Source: CAKXIK01 sp050947015
GTDB lineage: Bacteria; Bacillota; Clostridia; Oscillospirales; Acutalibacteraceae
DNA length: 64,000 nt
Assembly (NCBI GenBank): GCA_050947015.1
Contig: JBMNVT010000012.1
Location: 1 to 64,000 of the forward strand
Direction: 5' to 3'
This document shows, one piece after another, positions 61,487 to 64,000 of this stretch. Each line of letters opens with the position of its first letter. The first letter of the stretch is position 1. The notes under the pieces were generated by a model. The model made no database searches. It worked only from the letters and a program-made list of their open reading frames with translations, and was not told where the DNA came from. Both the position numbers and the translations under genes were made by a program.

Positions 61487-62083
61487 ATGAGACAAATGAT
61501 GCAGCTCATGATCTATGCGTTGCTGGCCACCTTTGCCCAGAATATGATTTTTACAGCGGGGATCGGCGCCGACCGGGCGATTCGTGCGGCGGCAAAGCCA
61601 AAGCAGATTTTGCCAAGCGCCGGTCTTGTGGCAATTTTTTCGTTGGTCGGGCTGCTCGGCTCCGTTGTTTCGCGCAGACTGCTGCAGGCAATACCGGCGC
61701 TTGAAACTGTTCGCATGTTGCCGCCGATTCTGTTTCTCGCCGCGGCGTACCTGTTGATCCTGCTGTTTGCAAATTTGGTGCACAAGCCGCTTTTTATCTA
61801 TTTAAAAGAGATCTTGTCCGGTTGTGCTTTCAACAGCATCGTCATGTTGCTGGGGACCGCCGGCAGCGTTTATACGGTCAGTTTTTCCAAAATGATTGGG
61901 TTTTCCATCGGTACCGGTGTCGGTTTTCTGCTGGCGACGCTGCTGATTGCCGAAGGAATCCGCCGGATCGGCAATCCCGATATGGATCGCTGTTTTCTCG
62001 GCTTGCCTTCCCTGCTGATCTATATCGGTATTCTGGCGATGGCGTTCGTCGGTTTTACAGGCGGCGCGGGCATCACCATGTGA
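61487..62083 (+). CDS. RnfA-like membrane subunit
   Basis: A 198-residue protein with six membrane segments, a topology mirror of the RnfE-like chain. Its N-terminal FAQNMIFTAGIGADRAIRAA replaces the usual NNFVLSRFLGICPF stretch, so the first cluster Cys is missing; the second is kept in ILSGCAFNSIV. GGAGG precedes the ATG at good spacing, and the gap to the RnfE-like gene is 24 bp. It belongs to the Rnf/Nqr RnfA/NqrE family by overall pattern, with low similarity. Confidence 0.75.
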   Translation: MRQMMQLMIYALLATFAQNMIFTAGIGADRAIRAAAKPKQILPSAGLVAIFSLVGLLGSVVSRRLLQAIPALETVRMLPPILFLAAAYLLILLFANLVHKPLFIYLKEILSGCAFNSIVMLLGTAGSVYTVSFSKMIGFSIGTGVGFLLATLLIAEGIRRIGNPDMDRCFLGLPSLLIYIGILAMAFVGFTGGAGITM

Positions 62084-62136
62084 CCGCCGCTAATCTGCCC
62101 GAATTCTGATTCCCCGAAAGGATGCATTTTTTTCGA

Positions 62137-62601
62137 ATGATTATCGATTTTCATACCCATGCCTTTCCGCAAAAAATTGTCGCCGGCGCCATTGCCTCGC
62201 TCGGGTTGGTTATTGTTCTGCACGCGGGGATGGATCCGTCTTTTCCGTCGGTGCATCACTGTACGCCGGAACGGATTGCCCGGGTGGCAGGGCAGTTGCC
62301 GAGAGCCAGAATTGTTGCGGCACATTGCGGAGGCTTTGGTTATCTGGACGACGTGGAACGGCATCTGGTCGGCAGCGGAGTGTATCTGGATACCAGCCTG
62401 CTGGGGCATTACCCACAGGCGCAGATTTTGCGCATTCTGCAAAATCATGATCCGGAGCGGCTGCTGTTTGCGACAGATACTCCGTGGGATGACCAGAAGG
62501 CGGCACTGGAACGTTTTTGCGCACTCCCGCTTTCTTCGCGGCTGCAGCAAAAAATTTTCGGCGAAAACGCCGTCCGGCTGCTGGGGCTTGAAAAGCTGTG
62601 A
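62137..62601 (+). CDS. Amidohydrolase with an internal deletion
   Basis: A 154-residue protein, versus some 260-280 in the COG2159 amidohydrolase family. It starts IIDFHTHAFPQK (metal HxH) and jumps after about 22 residues straight to the LHAG strand, then IVAAHCGGFGYLDDVERHLV and FATDTPWDDQ. The missing piece is the middle of the barrel. The metal ligands (HTH, His of LHAG, His of AHCGG, Asp of ATDTPW) all remain. The ATG at 62137 matches the family start. It is the last gene of the Rnf-like operon and may be non-functional. Confidence 0.7.
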   Translation: MIIDFHTHAFPQKIVAGAIASLGLVIVLHAGMDPSFPSVHHCTPERIARVAGQLPRARIVAAHCGGFGYLDDVERHLVGSGVYLDTSLLGHYPQAQILRILQNHDPERLLFATDTPWDDQKAALERFCALPLSSRLQQKIFGENAVRLLGLEKL

Positions 62602-62678
62602 GCGGCGTCAGGCGGATTCTGGTGGATGCCGACGAAGCCTTTTGCGCGGCGCTTTGCCGACTGTTGCGGCAGGGCTGA
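62598..62678 (+). CDS. Possible 26-residue frame or gene remnant
   Basis: GTG at 62598 overlaps the amidohydrolase stop as GTGA and opens a 26-codon frame (VRRILVDADEAFCAALCRLL). The start recalls a response-regulator or a DUF188-type N-terminus, so it may be the residue of a lost gene. It ends directly before a tandem repeat. Confidence 0.25.
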   Translation: MSGVRRILVDADEAFCAALCRLLRQG

Positions 62679-62710
62679 ATTTCAGAATTGTCATATTTCA
62701 GAATTGTCAT
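62679..62710. repeat. Perfect 16-bp tandem repeat
   Basis: ATTTCAGAATTGTCAT occurs twice without a gap (62679-62694 and 62695-62710), 5 bp before the -35 box of the DUF1015 gene. It may be a pair of activator sites or a replication-slippage product. Confidence 0.8.
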
Positions 62711-62715
62711 CTTTG

Positions 62716-62744
62716 TTGCTTTTTTGACGGTTGTGGATTACAAT
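62716..62744 (+). promoter_or_regulatory. Possible promoter of the DUF1015 gene
   Basis: TTGCTT (62716-62721) and TACAAT (62739-62744), 17 bp apart, about 105 bp before the start codon. Confidence 0.45.
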
Positions 62745-62849
62745 GAAACAGGCGGAAGCGAGAGGAGCGGTAAACCGATGTTCCGTGCGCATTCCGCTTT
62801 TAATTTCCGGGATTCCGGGTTATTTTGAATCAACAAAGGGGGAATTGTT

Positions 62850-64000
62850 ATGGCTCAGATCACACCGTTTTGCGCGCTGCGCTATCAGACAGAAAACGCG
62901 GGGAACATTGAAACACTGACTTGCCCGCCATACGATATCATCAGCGAGGAACAGCGCGAAGCTTTTTTGCGCGAAAATCCGTATAACGTGATCCGGCTGG
63001 AGCTGCCGCGCGGGGAAGAACCCTATGTGCAGGCGGGCAACACGCTGGAGGATTGGCTGCAGAAGGGGATTCTCAAGCAGGATGAAACGCCCGCTGTTTA
63101 TATTTACGAAGAGGAATTTACCGCACGCGGCAGGCGGATGAGCTTCCGCGGTTTTATCTGCAGGGTACACCTTGAGGAATTTTCCAAAGGAATCGTTTTG
63201 CCGCATGAGGAAACACTTTCCAAGGCGAAGGCAGACCGTTTTGCGCTGATGCAGCATACTTTCTGCAATTTCAGCCAGATCTATTCGCTTTATATGGACG
63301 AGCAGCGCACCAGCGCGGCGCTGATCGCAGAGCTTTCCGCCGGAGCGCCGGATGTGGAAATGACCGACGGCGAAGGCGTGACGCACCGGTTGTGGGTTGC
63401 AGAACAGTCGGAACGGGTGGATGCGCTCTGCCGGTCGTTTGCGGACAAAAAGCTTTATATTGCCGACGGTCACCACCGCTATGAAACTGCGCTGAATTTC
63501 CGCAACTGGTGCCGTGAACAGGGGATCGCTGTCCCGGGTGACGACGTGGACTCCGTCATGATGATGCTGGTGGATATGGCCGACCCCGGTCTGGTGGTGT
63601 TCCCGACGCACCGTCTGGTGCGCGGATTGGAGTCGTTCGACGCAGAAGACGTAAAACGCCGCTGTGCAGAGTTTTTTGATGTGACCGAGATGGACGATGC
63701 TGCTTCGATGGAAGACGCACTGGAAAAGCTGTATCAGCAGGGGAAAAAGGCGTTCGGTTTTTATACGGGCGGGGCCGGCTGGACCCAACTGGTGTTGCGG
63801 GACGTTTCGGTGATGAAACAGATGCTGCCGGGCAAAAGCAAGGCGCTGCGGGAACTGGATGTTTCCGTGCTGCACACGCTGGTGCTGGAACGCGTGATGG
63901 GCATTGACCGTGAAAATATGGCGCAGCAGATCAATCTGACGTATACAAAAATTTTTGACGAGGCGCTTTCCAGCGTGCGTCAGGGAGCGGCGCAGTGCTC
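62850..64000 (+). CDS. DUF1015 family protein (3' end outside window)
   Basis: At least 383 residues of an open frame that continues past the window; members are about 410-430 residues. It starts with MAQITPFCALRY and CPPYDIISEEQREAF and contains ENPYNVIRLELPRGE, the DGHHRYETAL signature near residue 209 and FPTHRLVRG. AAGGGGGA precedes the ATG. DUF1015 proteins are widespread and have been linked to serine metabolism in some Firmicutes; the role here is not shown. Confidence 0.88.
   Translation, partial: MAQITPFCALRYQTENAGNIETLTCPPYDIISEEQREAFLRENPYNVIRLELPRGEEPYVQAGNTLEDWLQKGILKQDETPAVYIYEEEFTARGRRMSFRGFICRVHLEEFSKGIVLPHEETLSKAKADRFALMQHTFCNFSQIYSLYMDEQRTSAALIAELSAGAPDVEMTDGEGVTHRLWVAEQSERVDALCRSFADKKLYIADGHHRYETALNFRNWCREQGIAVPGDDVDSVMMMLVDMADPGLVVFPTHRLVRGLESFDAEDVKRRCAEFFDVTEMDDAASMEDALEKLYQQGKKAFGFYTGGAGWTQLVLRDVSVMKQMLPGKSKALRELDVSVLHTLVLERVMGIDRENMAQQINLTYTKIFDEALSSVRQGAAQC

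Noticed and set aside
62820..63875. Minus-strand frame of 351 codons at the right end
   Set aside because: Shadow of the plus-strand DUF1015 gene, which has a strong ribosome site and the DGHHRYETAL signature.
1..64000. CRISPR array or ribosomal RNA genes
   Set aside because: No regularly spaced direct repeats and no rRNA sequence were seen in reading the window.

Overview
The window reads as a sporulating, gut-type Firmicute of class Clostridia, probably an Oscillospirales / Clostridium leptum-like lineage. This rests on a fairly GC-rich chromosome, a spoIIR gene, sigma-A promoters with TTGACA/TATAAT boxes, a DnaD/DnaI replication pair, LuxS, a membrane pyrophosphatase and a chromosomal backbone typical of the group. 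The assignment is an inference from gene content, not from a database match.

Region 1 (1 to about 22.13 kb) is the right part of an integrated conjugative element; its left end lies outside the window. Transfer genes run PrgI, VirB4, NlpC/P60 hydrolase, DUF4315, DUF4366 and a giant methylase/SNF2 helicase. The element is damaged. A deletion joins the middle of DUF4366 to the interior of the helicase/methylase gene, and that gene is cut again at its helicase motif III. Exactly at the second break an AT-richer cargo begins (10.06 to 17.6 kb): a PadR/HAAS pair, a lipoprotein, a secreted protein, a response regulator/histidine kinase pair, a three-gene LanFEG-like ABC transporter with four 11-bp-phased direct repeats before it, and another lipoprotein. 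It resembles an antimicrobial-peptide sensing and resistance module. Element maintenance genes follow: an XRE repressor, two small sigma-like proteins, a Cys-rich mini-protein, TnpW and a large serine recombinase.

Region 2 (22.2 to 36.4 kb) is chromosome. It holds a divergent membrane pyrophosphatase; a PHP phosphoesterase; a glycerol-phosphate operon (GlpP antiterminator, glycerol-1-phosphate dehydrogenase, glycerophosphodiesterase, HAD phosphatase) with a terminator in its own leader; a MoxR/DUF58/membrane-protein operon; a sirtuin; and an AraC regulator divergent from a URO-D-like protein.

Region 3 (36.4 to 49.8 kb) holds the complete livKHMGF branched-chain amino acid importer with an upstream LysR gene, a second AraC regulator overlapping spoIIR tail to tail, ispE, an Lrp/aminotransferase operon, ilvE, an RluA-type pseudouridine synthase and luxS.

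Region 4 (49.9 to 64 kb) holds an M23/LysM/G5 cell-wall hydrolase, dnaD-dnaI, a possible CrtO-like acyltransferase, a YgjP metallopeptidase, tRNA-Arg(CCG), a metallophosphoesterase, a YdcF protein and then rpe followed by an unusual Rnf-like operon. That operon encodes RnfC-, D-, E- and A-like subunits but no RnfG or RnfB, and the kept subunits lack the expected flavin sites and half of the membrane iron-sulfur cysteines. It ends in an internally shortened amidohydrolase. A DUF1015 gene runs off the right edge.

The most unusual items are the cofactor-poor Rnf-like operon, the leader-terminator GlpP operon built around glycerol-1-phosphate dehydrogenase, and the phased-repeat operator of the cargo ABC transporter.
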